In this document: positions 53,460-62,788 of the stretch, piece by piece
How the letters are laid out: every line of letters begins with the position of its first letter
Numbering within the stretch: position 1 is the first letter of the stretch
Source: CAYZJV01 sp049310885
GTDB lineage: Bacteria; Spirochaetota; Spirochaetia; Sphaerochaetales; Sphaerochaetaceae
NCBI RefSeq assembly: GCF_049310885.1
Contig: NZ_JBMDYO010000007.1
Location: 34,368-98,367 of the forward strand
Reading direction: 5' to 3'
Length of the DNA: 64,000 nucleotides
The notes under the pieces: model-generated
The model's input: only the letters and a program-made list of their open reading frames with translations
Told to the model about the DNA's origin: nothing
The model's database searches: none
Translations under genes and position numbers: made by a program

Positions 53460-55337
53460 TTATATCCTCATTTGAATTAGTTTTACATATTCTTCTAGCG
53501 CTCCATCGTTCAGACATGTCTCAATGATTCTGCGTCCTAGATGATCTAATTCAGGAGTCAGGAATTTCTCCAACTCCTTCTTGAAAAAGTTCGAAAGAAT
53601 GATTGACCCCGCATCATAGCCCTGTTCTCCTACCTCAATCTGCCGGTTGACTTCCAGCAATTCTTTGGGAATATTGACTCCATCTACTTTCACGTTAGCA
53701 ATGGAATATCCAAGGAGTGGATTTCGGGAAGTATTGAGTTGATGTGGTTGGAATTTGGCACTGCCCCGTCTCGCAAGATATTCCCGCGCGATCCATTGTG
53801 GCATGAATCCGACTTTGTATATTCCGATATACTGGTTGGGAACCAATATATAGCGGGTATTCGGATAATCCACAATCTGCTTGAGCAACAGGTTTGCCTG
53901 ATCGACCATCCTCCCGGTAGCGAAAGGCCAATAGGAACCGACTCCCTCACTACTCATACCTTCCGTATCGGTGATGCTTGGATTGTCGTGTCCTCGAGGG
54001 GCCACCAACCTCCATAGCCAGGCCAAAGCCGGAGGGAGGATATGGAACAGGCCAATAATACCGTAGGTTGGATGTTCCATTGAGCAAGGAGGTGTCCGTA
54101 CGCCAAAACTCCGGATGTCGATTTCGACAGGTTGATCGACAATCTTCGTCACCAGTCTTCGGGGCATGATAACCCGAGGATTTGGACAAGGTTTGCCAGG
54201 AGCATCCAAGGTGTGTTCCCAGATCAAACAGGTAGAACCAGGGGAGGTTTCGTAATTGAGGAAAATAAGCGGTTCTTGGGGATGTATAGTCAATTCCTCT
54301 AGGTATGGATCAGTACCATACTTTGTGATGTGGTTAGTTCGGAGGAACCAACCGTCCTCAGCATCCCCCACTACAAGCTTCCCACTCGAGTTTTGCATTG
54401 CAGGGTGGCACAAAGCCATATCGTCGGTCACTGGATTAAGTTCACAGGGCTCAATCAAGTCGAGGTACATCTTTTCATTCGTCAATGTGTTCTGACTGAG
54501 AAGAATTCTTCCATCCATTTCTCTGTGAATCTTCTCAATCATTTCACTCTTTCCACCGCCACTGGCTCCCTCATGCATAATAGTGATTACGTTGTCATAG
54601 GGTGTGACTACCATCACAGTCGATCCATGGGCGGTAACCCATCCCTCTTTTTCACCAATGTCCAGGAGTACGCCGTAGACACCTTTTTTCGCACTGGGTC
54701 CTGGATATAGATTATAAGCAAACATCTCATACACTGTTTCCAACCTATTGTGCACTACCATTTGCTTTCCATTGAAATGGGTATGTCGGAACGTTGGTGC
54801 AAGGTAGATGATTGCTGTTGGTGTAAAACCCTCAGGAATCTCACTAGCCGGTATGAATCCCTGGAGATCAGCTAGTCCACCAGCGAAGAACCCGGCATTA
54901 GCCGGAGCCACCAATAATGCAGGACCTCCCATCTCCTTGATTCCCGCGGTGAAAGGCATCAGAATCAGATCCGTTGTAGATAACCAATCGAAGGTTAGTT
55001 CTCTAAGTGTAGAGAAATCGGTTCCATACTTTTCAAAATAGCGAGTCTTGTCGGTATCGCCTTGATCAGCTATCAACATGCAGTTAGGATCACGACGTCT
55101 CATGTAGAGATCAGGGTAGTTGACGACAGCACCATTCTTGCATCTAGCGACAGTCGCCTCGACTATGCTTCCTTTACCGGGAACATCGTACGACACCTCA
55201 AAATAGTCGCAGCCTTTTCCACCCATCGCTGCTTCCAACATCTCTTGCCTGGTTTCGGGAATCATTACCTTGTTCCCTTTTGACAATACTACTTGCAATT
55301 CCTTTGGCAAAACCATTTTTTCTATCATATTGCTCAT
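53460..55337 (-). CDS. DUF4914 family protein, PEP carboxykinase-like P-loop
   Basis: 625 residues. The P-loop GASGGGKS (257-264) has the kinase-1a form seen in PEP carboxykinases, and an N-terminal block with KNGAVVNYPDLYMRRRDP is typical of DUF4914. Other PEPCK active-site residues could not be matched by eye, so the reaction is unknown. A nucleotide-dependent kinase or carboxykinase-like enzyme is likely. It overlaps the unknown gene upstream by TAATG and is followed by adk, whose product would recycle the nucleotide it forms; this is inference from order. Confidence 0.78.
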   Translation of the reverse strand: MSNMIEKMVLPKELQVVLSKGNKVMIPETRQEMLEAAMGGKGCDYFEVSYDVPGKGSIVEATVARCKNGAVVNYPDLYMRRRDPNCMLIADQGDTDKTRYFEKYGTDFSTLRELTFDWLSTTDLILMPFTAGIKEMGGPALLVAPANAGFFAGGLADLQGFIPASEIPEGFTPTAIIYLAPTFRHTHFNGKQMVVHNRLETVYEMFAYNLYPGPSAKKGVYGVLLDIGEKEGWVTAHGSTVMVVTPYDNVITIMHEGASGGGKSEMIEKIHREMDGRILLSQNTLTNEKMYLDLIEPCELNPVTDDMALCHPAMQNSSGKLVVGDAEDGWFLRTNHITKYGTDPYLEELTIHPQEPLIFLNYETSPGSTCLIWEHTLDAPGKPCPNPRVIMPRRLVTKIVDQPVEIDIRSFGVRTPPCSMEHPTYGIIGLFHILPPALAWLWRLVAPRGHDNPSITDTEGMSSEGVGSYWPFATGRMVDQANLLLKQIVDYPNTRYILVPNQYIGIYKVGFMPQWIAREYLARRGSAKFQPHQLNTSRNPLLGYSIANVKVDGVNIPKELLEVNRQIEVGEQGYDAGSIILSNFFKKELEKFLTPELDHLGRRIIETCLNDGALEEYVKLIQMRI

Positions 55338-55822
55338 TAGTTTCCCCTTCCCGTGATTTTATAGTGATCAAGGTTCTCAATTATCTGACTCATGGTATCC
55401 ATGATGAGATTTGTCTGATCCCTGCACATGGCGATATGAAGCAAAGCTTCCTTTTCGTTCTCAGACGCCCATGCTCCTAGCAGATAGGGTTCATACATCC
55501 CCATGGTGTAGTTGTAAAATCCAAACAAAAAATCGAAGAATCCAGACAGGAAATCTGTAGAATCTAGCGTGCTAAGATGTGATTCATAGTTCTTCTCGTG
55601 TATGTCGAGCATCAAATGGGGTATGCGCCAACAATCTACATACCCTTCTTCGGTGAAATGCTGATTGAGTAACGCAACCTGATTCCCATCTTTCTCTGCT
55701 ATGTTGTTGCAGTACAACTCCATAAGCAGGTAGAATTCCTTCGACTGCAATAGATCCTTACTTGAATTGCAGTGCGATTCCTTCGAAAACGATACACCTG
55801 TACTGACTCTCTTACCCACCAT
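55337..55822 (-). CDS. hypothetical protein coupled to DUF4914
   Basis: 161 residues, no family recognised. Mainly helical, with a Phe/Tyr-rich segment FLSGFFDFLFGFYNYTMGMYEP (shown in part) that may be a membrane-proximal or hydrophobic helix, and no signal peptide. AAGGAGG is nine bases before the ATG. It starts about 45 bases after a strong terminator-like hairpin and its stop overlaps the DUF4914 ATG, so it probably forms a complex with, or regulates, DUF4914. Confidence 0.72.
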   Translation of the reverse strand: MVGKRVSTGVSFSKESHCNSSKDLLQSKEFYLLMELYCNNIAEKDGNQVALLNQHFTEEGYVDCWRIPHLMLDIHEKNYESHLSTLDSTDFLSGFFDFLFGFYNYTMGMYEPYLLGAWASENEKEALLHIAMCRDQTNLIMDTMSQIIENLDHYKITGRGN

Positions 55823-55866
55823 CTATGGTGTCCTCCTTGCAGTTTGCCTGCATGCCTCTTTGGGCC

Positions 55867-55909
55867 AAAAAAAATCCAGCATCTATCGGCAACTACCGAC
55901 AAACACTGG
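55867..55909 (-). terminator. strong intrinsic terminator
   Basis: On the minus strand a 14-bp stem (CCAGTGTTTGTCGG and CCGATAGATGCTGG, with G-U pairs) and a six-base loop, followed by ATTTTTTTT. It follows the DUF2294 gene by about 90 bases and precedes the DUF4914 operon by 45, so it is either a plain terminator or an attenuator. Confidence 0.75.
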
Positions 55910-55996
55910 ATTACTTCGGAACTGGTTTAAAACCCTTTCCTTTGTCTTCCAAGAGAACCTTTGGGTCCTCTGATAAAATTCTATATGTTCAAACTA

Positions 55997-56359
55997 CTAC
56001 TTGGAAAATGTATTCTCCAAATTTTCTGCCAACGTAATGACTATAACCTTCTCCCCTGTCCGCGTACTGACATCGGAATGCAAACTTACAATATTGACAT
56101 CGACCACTTCTTTGATTTGCTTCTCAAAATATTCACAAGCACTTTCAAACAAACTGGTCCTGACCTGCTTCAACAACTCAACGCCCTGACTACTCTCTGC
56201 CAGTTTTCTTTCAACCTGACTTAGGAAGCCCTTTAGCCGAATAATTATCAAGTCTTGACAAATTGTCGTTTTAATTTGTTTGGGACCACGTCCCATGTAA
56301 TTCATTTCAAAGGCACTTACCGCTTCGCTTATTCTCGCCTCAGATTGTCCCTTTGTCAT
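55997..56359 (-). CDS. DUF2294 family protein
   Basis: About 120 residues. The start MTKGQSEARISEAVSAFEMN, the GRGPKQIKTTI block and LIIIRLKGFLSQVERKL match DUF2294, small proteins of unknown function. AGAGGAG lies nine bases before ATG 56359, and TTGACA/TAGAGT (56386-56414) is upstream. Monocistronic by layout. Confidence 0.75.
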   Translation of the reverse strand: MTKGQSEARISEAVSAFEMNYMGRGPKQIKTTICQDLIIIRLKGFLSQVERKLAESSQGVELLKQVRTSLFESACEYFEKQIKEVVDVNIVSLHSDVSTRTGEKVIVITLAENLENTFSK

Positions 56360-56385
56360 TAAGTACAACTCCTCTTGACTACAGC

Positions 56386-56414
56386 ACTCTAGATATTATC
56401 GCCAACTTTGTCAA
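56386..56414 (-). promoter_or_regulatory. promoter of the DUF2294 gene
   Basis: On the minus strand, TTGACA (56414-56409), a 17-base spacer and TAGAGT (56391-56386). Confidence 0.5.
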
Positions 56415-56620
56415 CATATCGCATTGCCTCATAATTAATCTAGCCGAAAATCATCTATGCCTCATAACTAAAAATCTAGCCCAAATTGATCTACTCTCCA
56501 AGACGCATTGCTTCATATACTTAAATCAGAATACACGATTGGGAGGGAACATACGCCGTAAAATTGCGACGTATGATTATTGTGGTATTCGGTCTCTTTC
56601 ACCATCGTTCGAAGAAGTTT

Positions 56621-57793
56621 TTAATCCGATTTTAAAACCGCTACTAGCATTCCTCTGTGTACGATCCATGAAGGGGCAAAGCTCGCTCCGTTGAGAAATT
56701 CCAGATGCCCATATGCATTGATCCAAGGATGGGTGAAAATGCTTTCACTCCAAAACCGATCTACACGCTCTAGGTCGAATACCAAATCCATTTTTTCTTC
56801 GCGCAGGGCTTCACTCGTGTTGCTATCCAATGCCTGAAAGATGAGCACTGAGCTATCTTCCGTACTCAGTCTCTTTTTGTAGTAACCGATTGGCAATCGG
56901 TATCGATTTCTGATAGGTATCTTACCAGTGGTAGTGGATTTGACATCAACATCAATTACTAAATCTTCACTTGAATGAATCTTCCATCCCTCTAAATCAT
57001 ACACGATCTTTGGAACAAGCTTCTCTATAGCTTGTAATTGTTGGAAGGGGGTGAATGGAGCCCCTTTAGGAATATCTCTTGCTGTTATCTCGATCACAGT
57101 TTCATAGGGGACCCGAAAGAAAAACCCTTTACCTGTCTCGTTATTCATAACACAGGGGACGTAGATTTGTCCCTCTTGTCGACAAAGGCCTGCAGTCACC
57201 TTTCCAATTGAGGTGTGCTTTTGAACGAGCTGCAGAGAGAGATCCAGTTTATCAGGGACCCCTTTTCCACTGTAATTATAGTGGTAAGAAATTTCTTCAT
57301 CTTCGTAGTGCCATCGATTATCTTTTAGCAGGTATTCCCATGCTCCCATATGCTCTCGATTGAAGGCCAAGGCGAAGGCCTTTACCGTATCGAAGATCTT
57401 TCCATCCCATGATCTGAGAAAGAAAGAATTGCCTTCCTTTTGTACTACAGAATACCAATCCATTGGATGAGATCTTGGTCTTCCATCTCGCCACGTGACC
57501 ATGACCGGATATCCTAACTGTTCACTCTCAGCTTTACATCGTTTAGCAAACTCTTCGGTCGAGGCCTCTTTTTCCGGTAGTTGTTTTGACCCAGAGGTAA
57601 TCCGGTATAAACGATATCGACCAATCTCCCTCCTCGGAGGGAACCCATCAGCTAAGGCTATCGCTGATGTATCGATAACCTGCATCATCACTAGCTCGAT
57701 AGCGATTGCATGCTCGTCATATTCTGTATAGGAGTCTACCTTCCACCAATATGCTTCTTCTAAAATTCTCATGAACTCTTTATTGTCTACCAT
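56621..57793 (-). CDS. hypothetical protein (second of an unknown pair)
   Basis: About 390 residues, no recognised domain. Soluble, rich in aromatic residues, with no signal peptide and no obvious nucleotide motif. The middle part (WRDGRPRSHPMDWYSVVQKEG, then FFLRSWDGKIFD) suggests a beta-rich fold. It starts inside the end of the next gene (7-base overlap), so the two are translated together. The downstream 3' region up to 56414 holds no further gene. Function unknown. Confidence 0.7.
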   Translation of the reverse strand: MVDNKEFMRILEEAYWWKVDSYTEYDEHAIAIELVMMQVIDTSAIALADGFPPRREIGRYRLYRITSGSKQLPEKEASTEEFAKRCKAESEQLGYPVMVTWRDGRPRSHPMDWYSVVQKEGNSFFLRSWDGKIFDTVKAFALAFNREHMGAWEYLLKDNRWHYEDEEISYHYNYSGKGVPDKLDLSLQLVQKHTSIGKVTAGLCRQEGQIYVPCVMNNETGKGFFFRVPYETVIEITARDIPKGAPFTPFQQLQAIEKLVPKIVYDLEGWKIHSSEDLVIDVDVKSTTTGKIPIRNRYRLPIGYYKKRLSTEDSSVLIFQALDSNTSEALREEKMDLVFDLERVDRFWSESIFTHPWINAYGHLEFLNGASFAPSWIVHRGMLVAVLKSD

Positions 57794-58629
57794 ATGCAAT
57801 AAGCTGTAATGCCCTCCTCTGTTTCCAATACCTGCTCTACCCAGTCATACAAGAAACGAAGCACCTCTTTCAGCATTGCATAGTCGGCTCGATACGATTC
57901 ATTGATCAGAGATAACCAAGTCGAATCCATCGTATGCTTTTGATAGTCGGGGCTGCATAGTGTCTCAAATAGGTGTTCCCAATCATCGTGTGCTAATAAC
58001 ACCTGCCAATCTTTCATAGCCTCTTCCCACGCTCCACGAGGATTGAAATAGGGTTCTTCAGGCATATCTCCCGTAATGGCAGCTCTGAATATCAGTCGAT
58101 GGATCACGCTGATAACTTCACCTGCAAATTGTTCACAAAACAAACACTCGCGCTTTTCACTTCCATCACATGCTACAACCGATCGTTCTTTCCCAGCTAC
58201 AAGCACCATATAGGCATAGGTCTGTGTGACAAGTGCCGGTTCCCGTTTCAGCCATGGAAACCTACTGAAGCGCCAAGACGGCCCTTGAATGAACAAGGTA
58301 CAGTTTTGCAGATCAAAGTAACCAGTATGACCTGTTTCTACGAATCTAAAGGCCAAAGCAGAGAGTAGATGGGAATCCAAGTCCTGCAGTAGATGGTCAA
58401 ACGGTATCTCATCCAATGGAAAGGCATACAGACTATAGTCATCCTGTAACAGTAGTACAGATTCCACCGTGAGCCCTACCTCTTGTTTGATAGAGAGCGG
58501 AACATGACTCTTATTTACCACAGTGATCTTGGCTGCAGCTATGTTACGCATACAGGCTTTTACCAACGGTGAGTCATCTGAGGTTGAAACCTCATTTGGT
58601 GGCAGCAATACAATAGGAATGCAGAACAA
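57787..58629 (-). CDS. hypothetical protein (first of an unknown pair), perhaps 5'-truncated
   Basis: 280 residues from ATG 58629, no recognised domain. It contains QNCTLFIQGPSWRFSRFPWL and a CLFCEQFAGEVISV segment with a possible metal-binding Cys pair. No ribosome site or promoter is visible, and just upstream the DNA already reads as coding for a beta-helix protein on the other strand. The real 5' end and control region may therefore have been lost in the rearrangement at about 58620. Confidence 0.65.
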   Translation of the reverse strand: MFCIPIVLLPPNEVSTSDDSPLVKACMRNIAAAKITVVNKSHVPLSIKQEVGLTVESVLLLQDDYSLYAFPLDEIPFDHLLQDLDSHLLSALAFRFVETGHTGYFDLQNCTLFIQGPSWRFSRFPWLKREPALVTQTYAYMVLVAGKERSVVACDGSEKRECLFCEQFAGEVISVIHRLIFRAAITGDMPEEPYFNPRGAWEEAMKDWQVLLAHDDWEHLFETLCSPDYQKHTMDSTWLSLINESYRADYAMLKEVLRFLYDWVEQVLETEEGITAYCIW

Positions 58630-59680
58630 CCAAGCTACCGAGGTAATTGTTGATAATTCATCAATTTCAAGTCAAGGCCTGAATTCCAGTGGATTCTATG
58701 GATACTCTTATGGAATCCATAACATCGATTCATCCTCGACAATTATTGACAGCAACATAATGGCGAAAGGAGGAGGGCCAACAAGCTCCTTTGGAGCAAC
58801 GTTGGGGACAAGAGCTATCTATGAAAACAGTTCCAATAGCGTAATTACTGGAAATTCTATTCAATCCTTGGAAAGTGCATTTGCTGGCAGTGGTGTAGCA
58901 TACTATGCTACTAACTCTCCTTCGGTTTTGATTAACAATCAGATTTCAACAACGAGTGGGGCTTCTCTTGCCTATGGACTGTATTTATCCTCTTCAAATA
59001 TGGTAGTCGCAGGAAATGTCATTAATGTGGGTCGAATAACGAGTTTTGGCGGTCCTGTCTACGGAATTTACTCATCAAACAGTAATCCCTTAATACTCAA
59101 TAATTCCATCGAAGGTGGCGACTCTGGAGCAGCTGATGAAACCTCTTACGGAATATATTTGGGTAGTGGATCCGCGGTGCTTTCGAATAATATATTATAT
59201 TCGAAAGCAAGTAGAGGTCCGCGGTATGGAATTTATAGTAGCACTGGAACAGTTATGCCAAAACACATCAGTCATAATGCATTCTTTGACCTAACAACAG
59301 CCTGGTTCGCTCCACAAGGAACAACTGGTGTTTATTATGTTACTCAAGCATCAGAATTTACTACATCAAGAACTGGACTAGATGAATCAAAAATGATTGG
59401 AAACATTGGTGAACCTGTTGGAACAGAAGATCCATTATGGTCAAAAACCTCGATTTTTAACGGCTACTCATCTAATGACTATTCGTTAAATTCCGGTACA
59501 AGCGATTCACTTAAGTTCGGAGGAGTTAGTCTTACTTCCAGCTTAATACAAGCTTACATTGATGAATTGGGGGTTACATATTCTGTAACAAGTTTAGAGG
59601 TGGCCAACCTGATTTCATACGATTCAGCCCAAAATGAGAGAGATCCTGATAATTGGTCCATGGGGGCCTTACAATATTGA
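58620..59680 (+). pseudogene. right-handed beta-helix protein, 5'-truncated
   Basis: About 353 residues of repetitive, Asn- and Ser-rich sequence with repeating patterns such as NSNPLILNNSIEGG and SAVLSNNILYSK, typical of parallel beta-helix (NosD/pectate-lyase-like) repeats. The frame is open to 58523, but that part is the antisense of the opposing gene. There is no signal peptide and no ribosome site, although proteins of this kind are normally exported. The fragment ends in a C-terminal cap (ERDPDNWSMGALQY). A terminator follows. Most likely the 3' part of a larger surface protein gene. Confidence 0.75.
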
Positions 59681-59705
59681 TATCGTGCTATTAGTTGAAA
59701 ACTAT

Positions 59706-59744
59706 AAACGAGGGGGTCACCTAGTATGGTAGACTCCCTCGTTT
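59706..59744 (+). terminator. intrinsic terminator of the beta-helix gene
   Basis: A 13-bp stem, AAACGAGGGGGTC and GACTCCCTCGTTT, with one G-U pair and a 13-base loop; followed by a short T-rich tail. Confidence 0.7.
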
Positions 59745-59830
59745 ACTAATTTGAAAGTGTAAATGGTAACATACTCATAACCTCGAATAGAGATAAGCAC
59801 CAATCGCAGTAATAAATATTGTGAAAGTTT

Positions 59831-62701
59831 TCAATCCTTCATATAAAACTCCGCTTCATACCCCGCCGCATTCAGCATCAAGCCTTCAGCCCAAGATGGC
59901 ACGATACTCATGATCCTACCGACTTCGTCGACCTCCATGTCCATCGGTGCTTCAATGACCACTTCGTCATGGATGTGCATCACGATGTGGCATCCGGCGG
60001 CTTCAAGTTGCTGCATGGCGTAGCATAGCAGATCGCGACTGATCGCCTGCACAACATTTTCTACCAATTTTCCACCAAATGTATCGATACGTTCCCACTT
60101 CTTCGTAGCCCCCACCCCCTCATAGGTGACACAGTCGCTACCGAATACGTTGGTACCGATGCGGGGTTTCACATATGCGAGCCTCCGGCCAGATGGCAAG
60201 GTGATGAACAGAAAGCCACTCTCATAGGAGAATCTTATACCGTGTGTATTGGTCGTGGACCTATCCTTGACTGCTTGGATCACCGTTTTGTCGACATCCC
60301 ACCAGAGCTTGACGATGTTCGGATTGGACTGGCGCCATGCATCCACCAAGAGCTTGAGCTCACTCTCGGCAAGACCCATATCCAAGGCACCCATCGCCTT
60401 CAGTGCCCCTACCGATCCGTTATAACCAAGCGCCAATTCGGATACCTTACCTTTCTGCCTCAGATGGGCATTTTCACCGTGTTTCTCGACGGGAACTTTG
60501 AACATCTGAGAAGCAGACGCACAGTAGATATCCCCATCCTCGGCGAAGATATCCATACGCCAAGTCTCCCCAGCGAGCCAGGAGAGTACTCGTGCCTCGA
60601 TCGCCGAGAAGTCGGACACGATGAAACGATGGCCTCTTCTCGGAATGAAGGCTGTTCGGACGAGCTGGGAAAGCGTATCTGGCACATCACCATAGAGCAG
60701 CTTCACCGCCTCGTAATCGCCACCCTTCACTAAGGTCCTGGCGACAGCAAGGTCCTCGATACTGTTTCTTTTCAGATTTTGGGCTTGAATTAGTCTTCCT
60801 GAATTGCCTGTCACCCACACCCGGCCGTCCCTTCTTACCAGGAAGTATCCCGATTGGGTTTGTGCACAGAAGACCTTTCCTTTGAAGTCGGATATTGTCG
60901 GCTTCTTGGAAATCTCATGGCAATTCCCCGGAGTCAACCACACGCTCACCGTAAAATTATCCATCCTAGATGACCGATGAGGGGGCTCTTTCCTCAGCTT
61001 GAGGCTCGCCACCCTGCCGGACATGTGGGCGAAAGCCTGGACCATGTCGGCATTCACCTTGTTGCAGGTGGAATACTGGATGCTGTTGGGAGCCGGACGA
61101 TAACCGTCCCAATGGGGGAGCTCGTCAAAGAAAATATCTGCGCTTTCATCAAATAGCCATGTGCCGTAAGTCTTGGATCGAAATTGACGGAGCCACATTG
61201 GCACATCCCTGTTTGCGATTCGGAAGCGGTGGTATTTCCGGTCAGCCTGATCGTAGACGGAAAGGGTGTACACCAGAGCTGCCCTTCTGAGCAGGGTTTT
61301 GCAGCGTTCGATCTTCCTTTGCTTGGTGAAGTTGTAACAGACAGACCCATCCTCGGCGTAATGTCCATCGGCCTGCGTCATGACGAGCACCCGCAGCGCA
61401 TCATTGTCCGGCCGCCCCTTCACCATCCGATACCCGGTGAACGGTATGCACGCCGGTCCTGTCGCCATCTGTTCCACCGTACCGACACTCCAAGCCCCCC
61501 ATCTTTGTCTTTTGAAGTACATCTTGTGATCGGGTGTGCTAACTTGAGCTATGCGGTTACTGCGGTATTCATACATGGGACCTGCATAATCGAAACAAAG
61601 AGCTTTCGCATGGGAAAATACCACCCCCTCGTTCACTGGGCTCCAACTGGCAATCAGTCCACCCTTCCACTCATCCAAACGCTCCCATCCGTGTATGGTC
61701 AGTACCTCATGATCACCGGTGAGGCACCACCTTCCGGTACGATTCGCCCCATAAAATTGGAACATGCCCCGAGCACGATCGTCAGAACAAGCTACGTTCT
61801 CCATCGCCTGGTACTTCTTGATCGACGATTTGGCCAGTTGGAGCCTGAGCTCAAGCACTTCCTTGATCTCACGCGGAGCACCATCCAAAGCGGAGATCAC
61901 ATCCTTTTTACCCAGCGAGTCGACCTCGAGACCATTCTCAGCCAGCCAGGTCTTCACCTGCGCGACCGAGTTGGGATTTTCCAGGTCTGTGATCTCCTGC
62001 ATCCGGGACACCAGCTCTTGCCGAGAAAGACCATCCATCTCGATCGCACTACGTACCAGCTGGCGATCGACCAGCACGCCGCGATCATTGATAAGCTGAT
62101 CCAGGTGGTACTCATCCCAAATGGCATCGGGCACAGGAAACCTCCCTAGGCGTTGGTGGATGGCAAGCTCGACTTCAACATCACGTTTGTTGTAATCGAC
62201 AAAGAGATTCCACTTCTCTGGAGCATCGGCAGGACGATTCCTTCTGCGTCCCCCATTGGTGATCGTAGGAGCACACGGGATGCAAAAGTACCGGATCAGA
62301 TCTTTGCCCTCTGAGAGCTTTTGCTTCTCTAGACCCAGTACCACTCCCACTCCCATGAGCGACAGTGGTAGTCCAAGGTACGCCGACCAGATCATCGTGC
62401 AGCGCCAGGATGACGGATCCAGGTACGTGCCTGTGGGCAGTCCCAAATAGCGCGAGAGACAGATTCGCTCGAAGGCAGCGTTGAACGCCCACTTTTCCAC
62501 ACTGGTATCGGTGAGCGCTCCGAGTATCTCTTGAGGGATCTTTTCGCCCCGGGCGAGATCGACCACCTGTACCGGTCCGCCATCAACGCTGTAGCCAAAC
62601 AAAAGGATCTCGAAGTCCTCAGCATCGCAATACCGAAAAACTCCACTCTTGGCGAGGTTCTCTGACGAATACGATTCAATATCCACATTCAAGTAATGCA
62701 T
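59831..62701 (-). CDS. phage family A DNA polymerase containing an intein
   Basis: 956 residues as encoded, about 648 after splicing. The N-terminal part is a DEDDy 3'-5' exonuclease (LNVDIESYSS, VDYNKRDVEVE). The polymerase domain has VSDFSAIEARVLSW, a nucleotide-binding helix with LRQKGKVSELALGYNGS, and the HIHDEVVIEA motif C. The intein (residues 326-633) splits the conserved TGRW/SGRLIQ motif, so the enzyme is dead until spliced. GGAG precedes the ATG. It is the last gene of a module DUF2800-DUF2815-polymerase seen in temperate phages of Gram-positive bacteria and others. Confidence 0.92.
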   Translation of the reverse strand: MHYLNVDIESYSSENLAKSGVFRYCDAEDFEILLFGYSVDGGPVQVVDLARGEKIPQEILGALTDTSVEKWAFNAAFERICLSRYLGLPTGTYLDPSSWRCTMIWSAYLGLPLSLMGVGVVLGLEKQKLSEGKDLIRYFCIPCAPTITNGGRRRNRPADAPEKWNLFVDYNKRDVEVELAIHQRLGRFPVPDAIWDEYHLDQLINDRGVLVDRQLVRSAIEMDGLSRQELVSRMQEITDLENPNSVAQVKTWLAENGLEVDSLGKKDVISALDGAPREIKEVLELRLQLAKSSIKKYQAMENVACSDDRARGMFQFYGANRTGRWCLTGDHEVLTIHGWERLDEWKGGLIASWSPVNEGVVFSHAKALCFDYAGPMYEYRSNRIAQVSTPDHKMYFKRQRWGAWSVGTVEQMATGPACIPFTGYRMVKGRPDNDALRVLVMTQADGHYAEDGSVCYNFTKQRKIERCKTLLRRAALVYTLSVYDQADRKYHRFRIANRDVPMWLRQFRSKTYGTWLFDESADIFFDELPHWDGYRPAPNSIQYSTCNKVNADMVQAFAHMSGRVASLKLRKEPPHRSSRMDNFTVSVWLTPGNCHEISKKPTISDFKGKVFCAQTQSGYFLVRRDGRVWVTGNSGRLIQAQNLKRNSIEDLAVARTLVKGGDYEAVKLLYGDVPDTLSQLVRTAFIPRRGHRFIVSDFSAIEARVLSWLAGETWRMDIFAEDGDIYCASASQMFKVPVEKHGENAHLRQKGKVSELALGYNGSVGALKAMGALDMGLAESELKLLVDAWRQSNPNIVKLWWDVDKTVIQAVKDRSTTNTHGIRFSYESGFLFITLPSGRRLAYVKPRIGTNVFGSDCVTYEGVGATKKWERIDTFGGKLVENVVQAISRDLLCYAMQQLEAAGCHIVMHIHDEVVIEAPMDMEVDEVGRIMSIVPSWAEGLMLNAAGYEAEFYMKD
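60803..61726 (-). other. intein (308 residues) inside the DNA polymerase
   Basis: It starts at Cys326 (block A CLTGDHEVLTIHGWERL) and has block B with STPDHKMYF (TPDH), a homing-endonuclease-like block LVMTQADGHYAEDG, and block F/G with GKVFCAQTQSGYFLVRR and VWVTGN ending in Asn633. The next extein residue is Ser634. All residues for splicing by the standard route (Cys1, terminal Asn, +1 Ser) are present. The endonuclease part appears short, with only one clear ADG-type motif, so it may have lost activity. Confidence 0.88.
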
Positions 62702-62788
62702 TCTAGGCTCCTGGCATCAGTGATCGGCTGTAGTAGTGGGAGGATCGGGAAGGACGGCAGATGCACCCACCGCCCTCCCCGCTTTCTA

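Noticed and set aside
53460..55337. Calling the large P-loop gene a standard PEP carboxykinase (pckA/pckG)
   Set aside because: Only the P-loop agrees; the metal-binding and PEP-binding residues could not be matched, and the N-terminal block fits DUF4914.
58523..58619. First 32 codons of the beta-helix open frame as its true N-terminus
   Set aside because: They are the antisense of the opposing unknown gene, have no signal peptide and differ in composition from the repeats.
61184..62149. 321-codon plus-strand frame within the phage polymerase
   Set aside because: Antisense to the conserved exonuclease and intein coding sequence; no recognisable protein pattern.
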